Part shown: piece by piece, positions 16,788 through 28,141 of the stretch
Position numbering within the stretch: position 1 is the first letter of the stretch
How the letters are laid out: each line of letters opens with the position of its first letter
NCBI RefSeq assembly: GCF_021412625.1
Contig: NZ_JAKCFI010000005.1
Span: 372,001 to 436,000, forward strand
Origin: Myxococcus stipitatus
GTDB lineage: Bacteria > Myxococcota > Myxococcia > Myxococcales > Myxococcaceae
DNA: 64,000 bases
Reading direction: 5' to 3'
Translations under genes and position numbers: made by a program
The notes under the pieces: model-generated
Seen by the model: only the letters and a program-made list of their open reading frames with translations
What the model was told of the DNA's origin: nothing
The model's database searches: none

Positions 16788-17989
16788 TGTTCGGGCACCC
16801 GCAGCGAGTGGAGCAGGAAGGGGTCCCTCACGGGCACGGTGTAGCCCCCGCGCGCGAGCCACAGGACGGCCGCCACGCTGAGCCCTCCCAGCCCGAGCCA
16901 CGCGGTGACGCTCGTCCAGTGGAAGGAGGCCCGCCCCGGGTGGAGCGCGGGCAGCACCAGCCAGTAGTGGTCCACCACGCGCATGAGGAGCAGCCACGCG
17001 GACACCGCGGCCAGCGAGCGCGGGTGTTCCTTGATGCGCCGCGAGAGCAGCAGGAAGAAGGGCACGCCGAAGTGCCCCACCGCGAGCAGCACCGCCAACG
17101 CGCGCCAGCCCCCGTCCAACCGGGCGCGGTACCACGTCACCTCCTCCGGCAACGAGGCAATCCAGATGAGCATGAACTGCGAGAAGGCGCAGTAGGCCCA
17201 CAGGCACACGAAGGCCAGCAGCAGCGTCCCCAGCCGACGGAAGTGGCGGGGCCCCATGAGCGCGCCGAACCCACCGGGCCCGCGCCCGCCCGCCGCCAGC
17301 AGCGCCACCGTGGACAGCGCCGCCACCACCGCGCCACACCCCACGTAGAGCGCGTACACGGTGGACAGCCACAGCGGCTCCAAGGACATCATCCAGTCCA
17401 GGGAGGCGAAGGACAGGCACAGCACCACCAGCGGCAACGTGCCCGCCGCCAGCCTGCGCTGGTGCTGGGTGAGGCGGATGCCCTCCGGGCTGATGCCCGC
17501 CTCCGCGTCCTGTCGCACGGACCAGCGCCACAGCAAGCCCCCCACCACGCTCCAGACGAGGAAGTAGAGGACGGCGCGGACGAGGAAGAAGGGCACGTTG
17601 AGATACGGGCGCTTGTGCGCGAGCAGGTGCAGTCCATGCGCGCCGAGGTCCGACGGCGGGCTCACCCACGGAAACAGCCACGGCATGGCGAGCGCCACGG
17701 GCACGAAGAAGCAGGCGAACAGCGGGCCGCACGCGGCCATGAGCTCCAAGGGCCTGCGCAACACCGTGGGCCAGCGGGCCCGGGAGGCATGGAAGGACGC
17801 GAGGATGATGAGCGCGCCCAGGCCGAGCGACAGCCACCAGGAGAACGCGAAGAGGTAGCCATACGCCGCCTCTCGCGGCGACGCCCGGCCTCCCGCGAGC
17901 GTGGCGAGGAGGAAGAGCGCGCCGAGTCCCCCCGCGCCCACCAGGGTCCGCCAGCCGCCGTCATGACGAGGGACGACATCCAAGCTCAT
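16784..17989 (-). CDS. actF: Alternative complex III subunit ActF (NrfD-like quinol-side membrane subunit)
   Basis: 401 residues with about ten membrane helices, a shortened relative of ActC. Recognisable segments include LSFASLDWMMSLEPLW, GHFGVPFFLLLSRRIK and VVDHYWLVLPALHP. ActC and ActF together form the membrane core of alternative complex III, which oxidises menaquinol and reduces a cytochrome or the oxidase. Stop and start overlap the neighbouring genes by ATGA at both ends. Confidence 0.92.
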   Translation of the reverse strand: MSLDVVPRHDGGWRTLVGAGGLGALFLLATLAGGRASPREAAYGYLFAFSWWLSLGLGALIILASFHASRARWPTVLRRPLELMAACGPLFACFFVPVALAMPWLFPWVSPPSDLGAHGLHLLAHKRPYLNVPFFLVRAVLYFLVWSVVGGLLWRWSVRQDAEAGISPEGIRLTQHQRRLAAGTLPLVVLCLSFASLDWMMSLEPLWLSTVYALYVGCGAVVAALSTVALLAAGGRGPGGFGALMGPRHFRRLGTLLLAFVCLWAYCAFSQFMLIWIASLPEEVTWYRARLDGGWRALAVLLAVGHFGVPFFLLLSRRIKEHPRSLAAVSAWLLLMRVVDHYWLVLPALHPGRASFHWTSVTAWLGLGGLSVAAVLWLARGGYTVPVRDPFLLHSLRVPEQ

Positions 17990-18672
17990 GGCATTCCTCT
18001 CGGACCGGAGGACCGCAGGAGCCGGGTGCGGACCTCCGGCGGCGCGGCGGAGAGCGGCGCGAGCTGGCTGTGGGCCAGCACTCGCAGCCAGGCCACCACC
18101 ATCCAGCGCTCCTCCGGAGGGAGCTGCGCCGCGTAGGAGGGCATGAGTCCATACCCGTCCGTGATGACCTGATAGTAGAAGCCGGGCGGATGCGGCAAGG
18201 CCGCCCACCCCGATGGCGCCGGGCGCACGACACCGGTCCCCGCGTCCGGGCGTCCGGACTCGGCGCCCTCGGGCGGGTGGAGCTCGTGTCCGGGCCCATA
18301 CAAGGCGGGGGGCGCGCGCAGCCGCATGTTCCTGGCGACGATGCTCCGGCCGTCCGCGAGCAGGCCGTGGCACGGTGAGCACCAGGTCTCGAACTGGTCG
18401 CGGCCTCGCTGCAACACCTCGCGGGTGAGCCGCAGCGGGAAGTGGGCGGGGTCGACCAGGCCGCCGTCCGGTATCTCCAGCGGCACGTAGGCCGCCTGGC
18501 GCAGGTACCACTCCCGAGGCACCGTGCCCGGCACCGTGGGCCGCATGGCGCGCGCGTCCGCGAAGTTCTCGTCCTCCGAGTAGGCGTCGTCACGCGCCTG
18601 CACCTGCATCGGATCGAGGTCGTCGCACGCGGTCACGACCAGCGCGACCAGCCACAGGCTCCGGGCGCTCAT
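17986..18672 (-). CDS. actE: Alternative complex III subunit ActE, monoheme cytochrome c lipoprotein
   Basis: 228 residues. A lipoprotein signal (LVALVVTAC, acylated Cys near residue 16) is followed by a cytochrome c domain with one heme site, CSPCH, and a distal Met in GYGLMPSYA. ActE carries electrons from the pentaheme ActA towards the oxidase. ATGA overlaps with actD and actF. Confidence 0.93.
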   Translation of the reverse strand: MSARSLWLVALVVTACDDLDPMQVQARDDAYSEDENFADARAMRPTVPGTVPREWYLRQAAYVPLEIPDGGLVDPAHFPLRLTREVLQRGRDQFETWCSPCHGLLADGRSIVARNMRLRAPPALYGPGHELHPPEGAESGRPDAGTGVVRPAPSGWAALPHPPGFYYQVITDGYGLMPSYAAQLPPEERWMVVAWLRVLAHSQLAPLSAAPPEVRTRLLRSSGPRGMP

Positions 18673-19195
18673 GGCCGCTCCTCCTCCGCCAGGGACACCT
18701 GGGAGGCGCCCAGCCCTCGCAGGGCCGAATCCACCGCGTCGCGCCCGGCGTCGTCGTCCACCGGCACCGCCAGCCAGAAGCCATCGATGCTGGCGCTGCG
18801 GAAGGCCTCCACGTCGAAGAACGGGTGTGTCAGCCGGGGCAGCCCACAGGCCACGAGCACGCCGAGGAAGAGCGCGCCCGCGGCCGCGAGCACCGCGGAC
18901 TCGAAGACGATGGGGATGAAGGCCGGCCCCGAGTGCAGCGGTCTCCCGCCCACGTCGAGAGGCCAGTCCACCGCCTGGGTGAACCACTGCACGAGGTACG
19001 CGCCCCCCGCGCCCCCGACCCCGGCGACGAGCCCCAGCAGCGGCAGGCCCGAGGGAGGCAGCGACAGCACCTCGTCCACGCCCTCCACCGGGATGGGCGT
19101 CAGCGCGTCCATCCGGGTGAAGCCTCGCGCGCGCAGCGCGCGCGCCGCCTCCAGCAGCTGCTCCGACGTGCGGAACTCGCCCAGGACCCAGCGAC

Positions 19196-19199
<4 letters not shown>
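18669..19199 (-). CDS. actD: Alternative complex III subunit ActD
   Basis: 176 residues: a soluble N-terminal region (FRTSEQLLEAARALRARGFTR), two membrane helices (~residues 55-80 and 95-120) and the soluble end with HPFFDVEAF and FWLAVPVDD. This is the standard DUF3341/ActD layout. The GTG start overlaps the actC stop by four bases (GTGA); no ATG start fits. The subunit has no cofactor and helps hold the complex together. Confidence 0.9.
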
Positions 19200-20625
<1,426 letters not shown>

Positions 20626-20629
<4 letters not shown>

Positions 20630-23574
20630 GAGAGCGCCTCCGAGGGGTTCTTCAGCCTCAGCAGGTGGACCGTGCGCGGTCGCGTCCCCAGGTTGTTGAG
20701 CAGCGCGTAGTGCCGCGCGTCGTCATGCAGCCGCGCCACCTCCGAATCAGGGGCGTCCAGGTCTCCGAAGGTGATGGCGCGCGTGGGGCACGTCTGCGCG
20801 CACGCGGTGACCACCTCACCGGGGCGGATGTCGCGCAGCTCCACGCGCGCCCGGATGCGCGCCGACTCGATGCGCTGGACGCAGTAGGTGCACTTCTCCA
20901 TCACTCCGCGCGAGCGCACCGACACGTCGGGGTTGCGCCGCATGCGCGCCAGCGGGTCGTGCCCCGTGTAGTCCAGGTAGTTGAAGCGGCGGACCTTGTA
21001 GGGACAGTTGTTGGAGCAGTACCGCGTGCCGATGCAGCGGTTGTAGACCATCTGGTTGAGCCCCTCGTCCGAGTGGACGGTGGCCGCCACGGGGCAGACG
21101 TACTCGCAGGGTGCGTACTCGCAATGCACGCACATCAACGGCTGGGTGATGACGCCGGGGTCGTCCTCCCCGCCCAGGAAGTACCGGTCGATGCGCAGCC
21201 AGTGCATCTCCCGCCCCCTGCGCACCTGCTCCTTCCCCACCGAGGGGATGCTGTTCTCCGCCTGACACGCCACCACGCACGCGCCGCAGCCGGTGCAGCG
21301 GTTCAGGTCGATGGCCATCGCCCAGCGATGCGACGGCGTCGCCTGGCCCGGGTTGGGCGGATACAGGTGCTCCTTGCGCTCCTGGAGCCCCTCCAGGAGG
21401 GTTCGGGCGTGGGCCGCGAAGACGCCGCGCGGGGTCTGGAGGGCCAGGGGCCGCTCCTCCATGCGCCAGTGCTCCTGTGTGAGGGCGAAGTCGTGGTGTC
21501 CCTCCAACCGGGTGAGGCTCGCGCCCGGCAGGACCCAGGGCGCGTCCTGGAAGCGCAGCGCGTAGGCATCGAAGCCCACGCCCTCCGCCACGGGCCCGCC
21601 GCGCGTGCGCCCATAGCCCAGCGGCAACGTGACGGTGTCATCCGCCTGTCCGGGCAGCACCAGCACGGGCGCCTCCACCGCCCTGCCCCGCGCCTCCAGT
21701 CGGACGCGGGCGCCACGCTCCAGGCCCAGGCGAGAGGCCGTGGCCGGGCTCACGAGCGCGGCGTTGTCCCACGTCATCTTGGTGATGGGGTCCGGCATCT
21801 CCTGCAGCCAGGGGTTCGCGCCGAAGCGCCCGTCATGGACCCTGGCGTCGGTGACGAACTGGAGCTCGAGGCCCGTGTCCGACGCGGGAGGCAACGCGCG
21901 CACGGCCGCCAGCACCGCGGCCGCGTCCACCCGGGCGTCCACCTCCGGCAGGCGCGTCCCGGGAATCACGCCCTCCGCGAGCCAGCCCTCCCACTCCCGT
22001 CCTTCTCCGCCCTGTTCGCGCCACAGCGCGCGGAGCCGCTGATAGGGCGCGTCCGCCAGCTCTCCGGAGAAGGCCGCCGCGAGCTCCAGCGGCGCCACCA
22101 CCGCTTCGAGCCATGGCGCGATGAGCGGCTGGAGGATGGTCGCGGTGCCGTCGATGGCGCGCCCGTCCTCCCAATGTTCATAGGGGTGCGTGGAGGGGAC
22201 GCTCCAGACGCAGGCGGCGGACGTCTCGTCCTCGTGGAGCGTGCAGTACACGCTGTCCTCCACCCGGCCCAGCGCCTGTGCGAGCGGCACGTCCGCGGGC
22301 GCCCGGTAGACGGGGTTCCACGCGGTGACGAGCAGGGTGTCCACCCCGCCCGCGAGCAGCTCCTCCACGAGCGCCGGGAGCGCCCCGGGGTCCGGCGAGG
22401 GCGTCAGCGTCTGCGCCACCCGTGACACGCGTCCGCCGAGCGCCTCGTTGAGGAGGTGCGCGAGCGCGTGCACCGCCGCGGGCTGTCGCGCCCCCACTAC
22501 CACCAACGCCTGGGACCTTCGCGCCACCAGGTCCGCCGCGGCCGCCGCGACCCAGCGTCGCTCGGACTCGCCGATGACCATGGCGCCCTCGGCCAACCCG
22601 GCCAGGTCCTCGCGCCCCAGCAGCCGCCCCACCTCCGCGCCAAGGTGGCGCGCCAGCTGGGGGAGTCGGGTGGGCCGCTCCCGGAGCCGGTGGTCGCTGA
22701 AGGCGCCGGTGACGGACAGGTGGCTCTCCACCACCCACAGCCGGCTCATGTCCGAGGGCTCACGCGAGGCGCTGAACTCCCGCGCCGCGCGGAGGCTGCC
22801 CGGCAGCGTGGAGAGGAAGTCGTCGTCCAGCGAGAGCACGGCGCGGGCGGTGTCGAACCGGGGGAGCGTCGCCAGCGGTCGACCGTAGGCGAGCCGCGCG
22901 CCCTCGAGGGACGCGCCGGTGTCGGTGGTGCTGAAGGGCACGACCCTGGCGTGCGGGAAGCGCTCCAGGACGCGCCTCCAGGTGTGGGCCCACAGGGGCG
23001 AGGCCGTGGGCTCCACCAGCAGCCGCAGCCCCCGGCCCTCGTCCCGCCGGGACGCGAGCTGGCGCAGCCGCGCGAAGAGGTCGTCGCGGCTGACCGGCTG
23101 GCCGCGGTGCCGCACGACCTTCGCGCGGTGAGGGTCATAGAGCCCCAGCAGCGACGCCTGCTCCCGGAGGCCCGCCGCTCCCAGGCTCTCGGGGTGCGCG
23201 GCGTTGCCCTCCACCTTGGTGGGCCGCCCCTCGTGGCTGCGCACGACGAGTCCCCGCACGTGGCCGTCCAACGTCAGGCCCGTCGCGTAGTGGAGCGGCA
23301 CGCCCGGCGTCACCTCGGGCGGCTGCCGCGAGTACGGCATCACCTTCTCGGGAGGTTGTCGGAAGCACCCCGCGGTGCTCGCCGCCGCGCCGAAGGCGGC
23401 CAGCTCCAGCAGGGCCCGCCGCGACAGGCCCTCGGGGGGCTGCGCGGCGCCCGGAGGAAACTCCGCCTCGGGCTCCGACGCCTCCTGCCGTCGACGCGAC
23501 TCCAGGCTCCGCCACGCGGGTGGCGAGGCGTTCCCCACCACCGGCAGCGGATGGCGCTCCTTCAGCGGTGGCAT
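20626..23574 (-). CDS. actB: Alternative complex III subunit ActB, molybdopterin-like protein fused to four-cluster Fe-S protein
   Basis: 982 residues. A twin-arginine-type signal ([15 protein letters not shown], residues ~50-70) with a following Cys precedes a large molybdopterin-oxidoreductase-like domain, then an Fe-S domain from about residue 760 to 930 with four cysteine clusters: [37 protein letters not shown] and CTYCVQRI...CAQTCP. In characterised ACIII the molybdopterin-like part has no bound cofactor and serves as scaffold while the clusters transfer electrons from ActC to ActA. The ATG lies 13 bases inside the actA 3' end. Confidence 0.96.
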
Positions 23575-24218
23575 GTGTTGCACTCCGTTCGGGGCTGGAC
23601 GTGGAGGGCCTTCCGCACCTGTCGGCCCGTCTCGATGGCGTCGGCGGGAGGTCGCCACGTCATGTCCGCGACATGCTCCGGAGGGCGGAGGTGGGGCGTC
23701 GGGTCCCGGTGACACTCCAGACACCACCCCATGGTGAGCGGCGCCACCTTCTCCACCAGCGCCATCTGGTCCACGCGGCCATGGCAGCTCACGCAGCCCA
23801 CGCCCTTGTGCACGTGGATGGCGTGATTGAAGAAGACGAAGTGCGGGAGGCGGTGGACGCGGTTCCAGGGGATGGGCCGGTCCTGGAAGTAGCTCTCTCG
23901 CACCGGCGCCAGCCGCGGGCTCTCGTTCCAGACCTGGGCGTGACAGCCCATGCAGCGACTGGTGGGAGGCACGCCCGCGTAGGGCCCCTCCCACGCGCCC
24001 TCGTGGCAATAGCGGCAGCCAATGCCTTCATCTCCACTGTGGTGGCGATGATCGAACTGGACGGGTTGCTCCACCGGCTCGAACGAGGCGGTCCCCAGCG
24101 GGCTGCGGGCCAGCAGCATCAAGACGACCAGCCCCAACAGGGGCAACCCGGCCAACAGGGCCAATCCGCCACGCAAGACGTCGTCGGTCCCTGGGGGGAA
24201 GAGGCCCATCGCACCCAC
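23562..24218 (-). CDS. actA: Alternative complex III subunit ActA, pentaheme cytochrome c
   Basis: 218 residues: an N-terminal membrane helix (residues ~15-37) and five CxxCH heme motifs, CRYCH, CMGCH, CVSCH, CLECH and CNTCH, the last four residues from the end. ActA receives electrons from ActB and hands them to ActE or the oxidase. First gene of the operon. The start may be GTG at 24218 or ATG at 24209; neither has a strong ribosome site (GGTGGG lies just before the ATG, GGAGGGG further up), and both leave the helix intact. Confidence 0.95.
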   Translation of the reverse strand: MGAMGLFPPGTDDVLRGGLALLAGLPLLGLVVLMLLARSPLGTASFEPVEQPVQFDHRHHSGDEGIGCRYCHEGAWEGPYAGVPPTSRCMGCHAQVWNESPRLAPVRESYFQDRPIPWNRVHRLPHFVFFNHAIHVHKGVGCVSCHGRVDQMALVEKVAPLTMGWCLECHRDPTPHLRPPEHVADMTWRPPADAIETGRQVRKALHVQPRTECNTCHR

Positions 24219-24276
24219 CGCTTGAAGTCAGGCCCCTCCGAGTACAGGAGGTGCCGGGACGGGAGGATGAGATGAG

Positions 24277-24300
24277 CGAGGGATTGTCGATTATCCCTCG
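24277..24300. promoter_or_regulatory. Inverted repeat upstream of the act-cox operon, operator candidate
   Basis: Perfect 8-base arms CGAGGGAT / ATCCCTCG with an 8-base spacer, 59-82 bases upstream of the actA start in the 214-base gap between actA and ppk2. Its position suits an operator for the respiratory operon, but a structured 5' leader is also possible. No matching copy was noticed elsewhere in the window. Confidence 0.35.
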
Positions 24301-24432
24301 ACGGCGGCACGCCCCTTGTCGTTCGCGACACAGCGGAGCAGGTGGAAGGATGGAATCCCGACGGACGACCGCGCCCGACCTCGGACGCCGCGCGCAATGC
24401 ATCGACGTCGTCGCCAGTGGCGACGTGGACGC

Positions 24433-25233
24433 TCAGTACCTTTCGGGGATGAAGTTCCTCCCCTGGAGCGAAGCGGTGTCGTCATACGCCCCATGATTGG
24501 AGCGAGGGGGCAGCTTCACCTTGGCGTGCTTCACCCGCTTGTGCGGAATCTTCTCCAGCAGGAAGCGGATGCAGTTGAGCCGCGCCTTCTTCTTGTTGTC
24601 GGACCGCAGGATGTGCCAGGGCGCATAGGGCGTGTCCGTCGCGGCCAGCATCTGGTCCCGCGCATGGGAGTAGTCGTACCAGCGCTTCCAGGACTTGATG
24701 TCCATGGGGCTCAACTTCCACTGCCGGAGGGGGTCGTCGATCCGCGCCGCGAACCGCCGCGCCTGCTCCTCCTTGCCGACCTCCAGCCAGATCTTCAGCA
24801 GGAGGATTCCGTTCTCGACGATGTATCTCTCGAAGACGGGACAGCCCACGAGGAAGCGATCGTGTTCCTCGGGAGTACAGAAGCCCATCACCAGTTCGAC
24901 GCCGGCCCGGTTGTACCAGCTGCGGTCGAAGATCACGATTTCGCCGGCCGCGGGGAAATGCGGCACGTACCGCTGCAGGTACATCTGTGTCTTCTCTCGG
25001 CTCGAGGGCGCCGGGAGGGCCACCACGCGAAACACGCGGGGACTCACCCGTTCGGTGATGGCGCGAATCGTTCCGCCCTTCCCCGCGGCGTCCCGGCCCT
25101 CGAACACCACGATGACCCGCATCCGCTCCTGCTTGACCCAATCCTGGAGCTGACAGAGCTGGGATTGGAGCCTGCGAAGCTCTCTTTCATACGCCTTGCG
25201 CTTCAGCGGCTCCGCCTGTGTGTCCTGTGCCAT
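24433..25233 (-). CDS. ppk2: Polyphosphate kinase 2 family protein
   Basis: 266 residues, a single PPK2 domain (class I/III length). The P-loop is EGRDAAGKGG near residue 48, Walker B is DRSWYNRAG near 110 and the lid region contains SPMDIKSWKRWYDYSHARD. These enzymes transfer phosphate between polyphosphate and nucleoside diphosphates (or monophosphates), usually making GTP or ATP from polyphosphate. Start ATG at 25233 fits the family N-terminus but has no clear ribosome site. It stands alone, just upstream of the respiratory operon on the same strand, and is divergent from the efflux operon. Confidence 0.92.
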   Translation of the reverse strand: MAQDTQAEPLKRKAYERELRRLQSQLCQLQDWVKQERMRVIVVFEGRDAAGKGGTIRAITERVSPRVFRVVALPAPSSREKTQMYLQRYVPHFPAAGEIVIFDRSWYNRAGVELVMGFCTPEEHDRFLVGCPVFERYIVENGILLLKIWLEVGKEEQARRFAARIDDPLRQWKLSPMDIKSWKRWYDYSHARDQMLAATDTPYAPWHILRSDNKKKARLNCIRFLLEKIPHKRVKHAKVKLPPRSNHGAYDDTASLQGRNFIPERY

Positions 25234-25478
25234 GGCCGAAGGATTGTGCGGCCCCAACGCACGCGCAATGCGTGCGCGCGGGGAGGGATTCCGCCAGCCT
25301 GCGGAACCACACAGGCGACGGCACCCAGGTGTGGCGGTCGGCGGCTCTGTCGCCCTCGAGTTCGTAGCGCCCATGACGCAACGAACATTGGAGCCTGCCC
25401 CTGGGGGCATTCGGACGACGCCCCCCTTCCGGGTGCCCCAGCGCATGCGAATCCTCGCCCATCATCGAGGTGTCGCGA

Positions 25479-27095
25479 ATGAGGGGGACGGTCAGCACCA
25501 GGCGGGGGACGAGGCCGGGGTTCGCACGCGTCACCGGCGCATGGCCGCTGGTCGGCGCCCTCTCCTTGCTCTCCGCGTGCACGGTCGGCCCCCGCTTCAC
25601 GAAGCCCGAAGCCGCGGTCGCGAAGGAATGGCGCACCCAGGGCGACCCGCGACTCTCGACGCAGGACGCGGTCAACACGCAGTGGTGGAAGTCCTTTGAC
25701 GACCCCTCGCTCGACCGCCTCGTCGAGCTCGCCTACCAGCAGAACCTGCCGCTGCAGATCGCCGGGTTGAGGATCGTCGAGGCGCGCGCCCAGTTGGGCA
25801 TCCTCACCGGCCGACAGTTTCCTCAGGTCCAGGTCGTGACCGGCAGCGGGGCCGCGGTGGGACGCAGTGAGAACGCCGCCGCCTCCAACCTGATCGACCT
25901 GCCCAACCTCGGAGAAATCGACCGCCACTACCTGGAGTACCAGGTGGGCTTCGATGCGCTGTGGGAGGTGGATTTCTGGGGCAAGTACCGGCGGGGCGTG
26001 GAGTCGGGAACCGCGGGCCTGCTCGCGTCGGTCGCGGACTACCAATCCTCCGTCGTCTCGCTCACCGCCGAGGTCGCGCGAACCTACGTCACGGTCCGCA
26101 CGTTAGAGGTGCTCATCGAGCAAGCCCAGCAGAACGTCCGGGTCCAGGAGGAGGGATACCGGATCGCCGAATCGCGCTTCAACAACGGCGTGACCTCGGA
26201 GCTCGACATGATGCAGGCGCAGACCCTGCTGGAGAGCACCCGGGCCACCATCCCCCAACTGGAAGCAGGGCTGGAGCAGGCTCACAACGCCCTGAGCACC
26301 CTCCTCGGCCGGCCCACGGGCGAGGTGGAGGCGTTGCTCTCCGGCCCCAAGCGGATTCCGTTGGCGCCCGCGACGGTGGCCGTCGGCATGCCGGCCGAAA
26401 TCCTGCGGCGGCGCCCGGACGTTCGCAGCGCGGAGCTGTATGCCGCCGCGCAGTGCGCCCGGGTGGGCATCGCCGAGGCGGACCTCTATCCGAGCTTCTC
26501 CATCTTCGGGACCATCGGGCTGCAGGCCAGCACGGCCGGCTCGGCCTCCGGCAATCTCTTCTCCCTGGACAGCCTTGCCTATTCCGTGGGCCCTCGAATC
26601 GTCTTCCCCTTCCTGAACTACGGCCGCCTGAAGAACGGCGTGCGCGTCGAGGACGCGCGGTTCCAGCAATTGCTCGTCAACTACCGCAACACGGTGCTCA
26701 AGGCGGCGCAGGAGGTCGCGGACGCCTTGACGGGGTTCATCCACGCCCAGAAGACCCTGGAGTTCCAACAGTCCGCCGTGAAGTCCGCGCAGCGGTCGGT
26801 GGAGCTCTCGGTGGTGCAGTACCGCGAAGGCGCCGTGGACTACCAGCGCGTGCTGGATGCGCAGCGCTCGCTCCTGGAACAGCAGAACAACCTGGCCCAG
26901 ACGAGCTCATCCATCGCCACGAACCTGGTCGCCCTCTACAAGGCGCTGGGCGGAGGCTGGGAGATCCGCCAGGGCCAGCCCATCGTTCCGGGGCCGATGC
27001 AGGACGAGATGAAGAAGCGGACCCACTGGGGCGACATGTTGTCCAAGCCGCGCGCGCCGGAACAGAAGGCGCTTCCGCCATCCGAGAAGCCATAG
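25479..27095 (+). CDS. Outer-membrane efflux lipoprotein, NodT/TolC family
   Basis: 538 residues. A lipoprotein signal (LSLLSACTVGPRF) is followed by the duplicated OEP (outer membrane efflux) domains; typical features are YQQNLPLQIAGLRI, LLGRPTG and the late VVQYREGAVDYQRVLDAQR. It forms the trimeric outer-membrane channel for the exporter encoded directly downstream. The start is ATG at 25479 (GAGG 8 bases upstream) or GTG at 25470. First gene of a four-gene operon; it ends 10 bases before the adaptor gene. Confidence 0.93.
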   Translation: MRGTVSTRRGTRPGFARVTGAWPLVGALSLLSACTVGPRFTKPEAAVAKEWRTQGDPRLSTQDAVNTQWWKSFDDPSLDRLVELAYQQNLPLQIAGLRIVEARAQLGILTGRQFPQVQVVTGSGAAVGRSENAAASNLIDLPNLGEIDRHYLEYQVGFDALWEVDFWGKYRRGVESGTAGLLASVADYQSSVVSLTAEVARTYVTVRTLEVLIEQAQQNVRVQEEGYRIAESRFNNGVTSELDMMQAQTLLESTRATIPQLEAGLEQAHNALSTLLGRPTGEVEALLSGPKRIPLAPATVAVGMPAEILRRRPDVRSAELYAAAQCARVGIAEADLYPSFSIFGTIGLQASTAGSASGNLFSLDSLAYSVGPRIVFPFLNYGRLKNGVRVEDARFQQLLVNYRNTVLKAAQEVADALTGFIHAQKTLEFQQSAVKSAQRSVELSVVQYREGAVDYQRVLDAQRSLLEQQNNLAQTSSSIATNLVALYKALGGGWEIRQGQPIVPGPMQDEMKKRTHWGDMLSKPRAPEQKALPPSEKP

Positions 27096-27105
27096 AGAGT
27101 CCACC

Positions 27106-28116
27106 ATGCCCAAGCACCCGAAAGGGAAACTCAAGTGGGTCATTGGGTTGATCGCCCTCGCGATCGCTGCGTTCATCGGCTTCCGCTACTGGAAGGGGAA
27201 GCAATCCGAGCTGCCGGAGGGAATCTTCTCCGGCAACGGCCGCCTCGAGGCGAAGCTGGCGGACGTCGCCGCCAAGGAACCTCTTCGGGTGAAGGAGATC
27301 CTCGTCAACGAAGGCGACCTCGTCAAACCCGGTCAGGTGCTGGTGCGCCTGGACACCTCCACCCTGGAGTCCAGCCTGGCGGAGGCCAACGCGAGCCTCG
27401 CGGCCACGCAGGAGAAGGTGGCGGTGGCCGAGGCGGGCATCGTCAAACAGCGGAGCGAGATCGAACTCGCCACCATCGAGGTCGCGCGCGCCCGGCGATT
27501 GGTGGCGCAAGGCGCCGGCTCGCAGCGGGACCTGGACGTCCGGGCGAGCCAGCTGGAGACCACCCGGGCCGCCCTGTCGGAAGCGGAGGCCACGCTGAAG
27601 ACCTCCAAGGAGGAGATCGAGGTCGCGCGCGCCAACGCGGCGACGATTCAGACGCGCATCGCCGACGCGACGCTCAAGTCTCCGGTGACGGGCCGGGTCC
27701 TCTACCGCCTCGCCGAGCCCGGTGAGGTGCTCTCTCCCGGCGGACCGGCGTTGACGCTCGTGAACCTGGAGGACGTCTTCATGGAGATCTTCCTGCCCGC
27801 CAGCGAGGCCGCCCGCGTGAAGCTCGGGTCCGAGGCGCGCCTCACCGTCGACTTCGAGCCCGACCGCTCCATCCCCGGCTACGTCTCCTTCGTGTCCCCG
27901 GAGGCCCAGTTCACGCCCAAACAGGTGGAGACGAAGAGCGAGCGGGAGAAGCTCGTGTTCCGCGTGAAGCTCCAGGTCCCCCGGGAGCTGGCCAGCCGCT
28001 ACGTCGAGCGCATCAAGACGGGCATTCGCGGCGTCGGCTACGTCAAGGTGGACCCTTCCGCCACCTGGCCCCCCCAGCTGCGCAACGTCATCACGGCCGA
28101 ATCCGGCGCCCACTAG
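27106..28116 (+). CDS. HlyD-family periplasmic adaptor (YhiI-like)
   Basis: 336 residues: one N-terminal membrane helix (residues ~10-28), a lipoyl/barrel-sandwich half-motif (VLVRLDTSTLESSLAEA), a long coiled coil (~residues 85-185) rich in Ala and Glu, the second half-motif (LKSPVTGRVLYRLAEPGEVL) and a beta-barrel domain. It bridges the inner-membrane ABC exporter and the outer-membrane channel. In E. coli the corresponding order is yhiI-rbbA-yhhJ, which is reproduced here with the channel gene placed in front. Confidence 0.92.
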   Translation: MPKHPKGKLKWVIGLIALAIAAFIGFRYWKGKQSELPEGIFSGNGRLEAKLADVAAKEPLRVKEILVNEGDLVKPGQVLVRLDTSTLESSLAEANASLAATQEKVAVAEAGIVKQRSEIELATIEVARARRLVAQGAGSQRDLDVRASQLETTRAALSEAEATLKTSKEEIEVARANAATIQTRIADATLKSPVTGRVLYRLAEPGEVLSPGGPALTLVNLEDVFMEIFLPASEAARVKLGSEARLTVDFEPDRSIPGYVSFVSPEAQFTPKQVETKSEREKLVFRVKLQVPRELASRYVERIKTGIRGVGYVKVDPSATWPPQLRNVITAESGAH

Positions 28117-28141
28117 CTCGGAGACCCGGGAGGGCTCGGCC

